64,000 bases of DNA from Boothiomyces macroporosus (taxonomy: Eukaryota > Chytridiomycota > Chytridiomycetes > Rhizophydiales > Terramycetaceae): positions 46,928-110,927 of the forward strand of contig JADGKB010000042.1 in NCBI GenBank assembly GCA_027604185.1. Reading direction: 5' to 3'. Positions 62,761 to 64,000 of this stretch are shown piece after piece (position 1 is the stretch's first letter; each line of letters begins with the position of its first letter). Made by a program: the position numbers and the translations under genes. The notes beneath the pieces are model-generated. The model searched no databases and was not told the DNA's origin. It saw only the letters and a program-made list of their open reading frames with translations.

Positions 62761-64000
62761 ATGCCACCCTCTCAGTCTGCTCAGAACGTCCAAGTAGCCA
62801 TACGTATTAGAAACGTACCATCTTGGCGAGGAAGAGACCCTAATTCAGTACAGAATACCGAGGCATACGGGGAAATTTGTGCGTCAGTGAACGAACGAGA
62901 CCCAAAAACAGGTGTTTCATCCAAAATTATGCTCCATCAGAAAGATAAACCACCGTATGAATTCAACTTTGACTCTGTGTTCAGTGGAGAAGACGACCAG
63001 CAGATGTTGTACACCAAACTGGTTGAACCTTTGATTACCAGATGTCTTGATGGTTTCAACGGGTGTATATTTGCATATGGGCAAACTGCTTCAGGTAAGA
63101 CTTACACTATGGGTGGACCGCCAGTTCAGCAACCTGCTCAACGAGGTATTATTCCAAGAGTTGCCTCTCAAATTCTATCATATATTGAAGCCAATGGCAG
63201 AAAAGAAGCTGGTGGAGTTGGAAATGATTTCACTGTTTCTATTACGTATCTGGAAATCTACAATGAACAGTTGCGAGATTTGTTGGTCGACACAGCTTCT
63301 CACAAAAAGAGAGGTACTCACCACTAATTCTAGATGAATTGAAGATTAGAATAGACCCTAACTCTGTGAATAGTAGCGCATTGTACGTGCAAGGGCTCAC
63401 TGAGCAGAAGATTACCACTGAAATCGAGTTTCAAAAAGTGTTGACTGCAGCAGTCCAAAGAAGGATGGTAGCTGAAACGAACATGAATGCAGTGTCTTCT
63501 AGATCTCATGCCGTACTTACTATCACTATCACGTCGGTTGAAAGAACTTCAGAAGATTTGGATATCCCTCCCATCAAGAAAATGTCGAAAATCCACTTGA
63601 TTGATTTGGCAGGTAATGCCTTGGTTTACCCCAGGTTCTGAAAGAGCAAATTCGACTGGTGCTACTGGTGATCGCTTAAAAGAAGGTGCGGCCATCAACC
63701 AATCTCTCTCGTGCCTGGGAAATGTGATCAACGCGCTGTCTACAGGACAAACGGGCCACATTCCCTACCGTGATTCCAAACTGACTTATCTTTTGAGCGA
63801 CTCGCTGGGGGGAAACAGCTTGACTCTGCTGATTGCGTGTATCACTCCGATTGCTGGTGCGTTTGATGAATCGTTGGGCACGCTGAGATTCGCAGAAAGA
63901 GCAAAGAAGGTCAAGAACAAGCCTACAGTGAACGTGGATGCCAGTACACTAAGGTATGCATTTCTAACAGTAGAATCATGGCACTAGAAGCTGAAAATGC
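62761..64000 (+). CDS. second kinesin, tandem paralogue (3' end outside window)
   Basis: The motor domain starts [18 protein letters not shown] and continues past the window end. Introns: 63314-63333 (20 nt), 63613-63634 (22), 63954-63973 (20). The P-loop GQTASGKT is complete and has no intron, in contrast to the first copy. The 5' part of the motor is clearly diverged, but 63567-64000 is identical to 59965-60398, introns included. The tail, and whether it also carries a membrane helix, lies outside the window. Confidence 0.9.

Overview
This window is a very compact, gene-dense stretch of eukaryotic nuclear DNA. It most likely comes from a flagellated (zoosporic) or recently flagellated fungus. 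Fungal signs are the cyclase/phytoene-synthase fusion carRP divergent from carB, UDP-GlcNAc pyrophosphorylase, GH76 (Dfg5/Dcw1-type) wall enzymes, a Vps3844-type ER protein and a Snt2-like BAH/PHD protein. Flagellar or microtubule signs are katanin p80, an EF-hand/WD40 WDR49-like protein, a CCDC87-like coiled-coil protein and an IQ-motif protein. The genetic code is standard, with all three stop codons used. The exact lineage is inference; sanchytrid, blastocladid or chytrid-grade fungi are the candidates I would test first.

The outstanding property is the introns. Almost every gene is cut by introns of about 19-23 nt, so open reading frames look broken until these are removed. I reconstructed about 118 introns by hand. 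All but three are 16-25 nt, the mode is 20, and the exceptions are 43, 46 and 52 nt. Most begin GTA and end TAG, CAG or AAG, with a TAAT/CTAAY-like motif a few bases before the end. After removal every gene length is a multiple of three, actin comes out at exactly 375 residues and conserved motifs are restored. Special cases are two introns that appear to end in TG, one of 16 nt, two back-to-back introns, and a 10-nt micro-exon.

Layout. 1-2.4 kb: three related small secreted proteins around a YghU-like glutathione transferase. 2.7-8.9 kb: F-box/LRR protein, two small zinc proteins, wax-synthase-like acyltransferase, divergent P450. 8.9-18.3 kb, minus strand: CCDC87-like protein, TAF2 with two bromodomains, ZIP transporter, short-chain dehydrogenase. 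18.7-25.3 kb: Vps3844-like protein, U5 snRNP 40K protein, large MATH-domain membrane protein. 25.3-39.6 kb, plus strand: E2 enzyme, Snt2-like protein, RAB3GAP2-like protein, glutamine amidotransferase, katanin p80, RhoGEF, EF-hand/WD40 protein. 39.6-44.6 kb, minus strand: IQ protein, actin, GH76. 45.3-54.2 kb, plus strand: GH76, UAP1, coiled-coil protein, thioredoxin, rhodanese-phosphatase, SERCA calcium pump. 54.2-59.1 kb: BTB protein, carRP/carB. 59.2-64 kb: two tandem kinesins, the first with a C-terminal membrane anchor.

Intergenic spaces are often only 8-100 bp; one divergent pair has its start codons 18 bp apart. TATAAA boxes 25-50 bp before the ATG are seen at secreted-protein, GH76 and actin genes. 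I recognised no rRNA, tRNA, CRISPR array or transposon.
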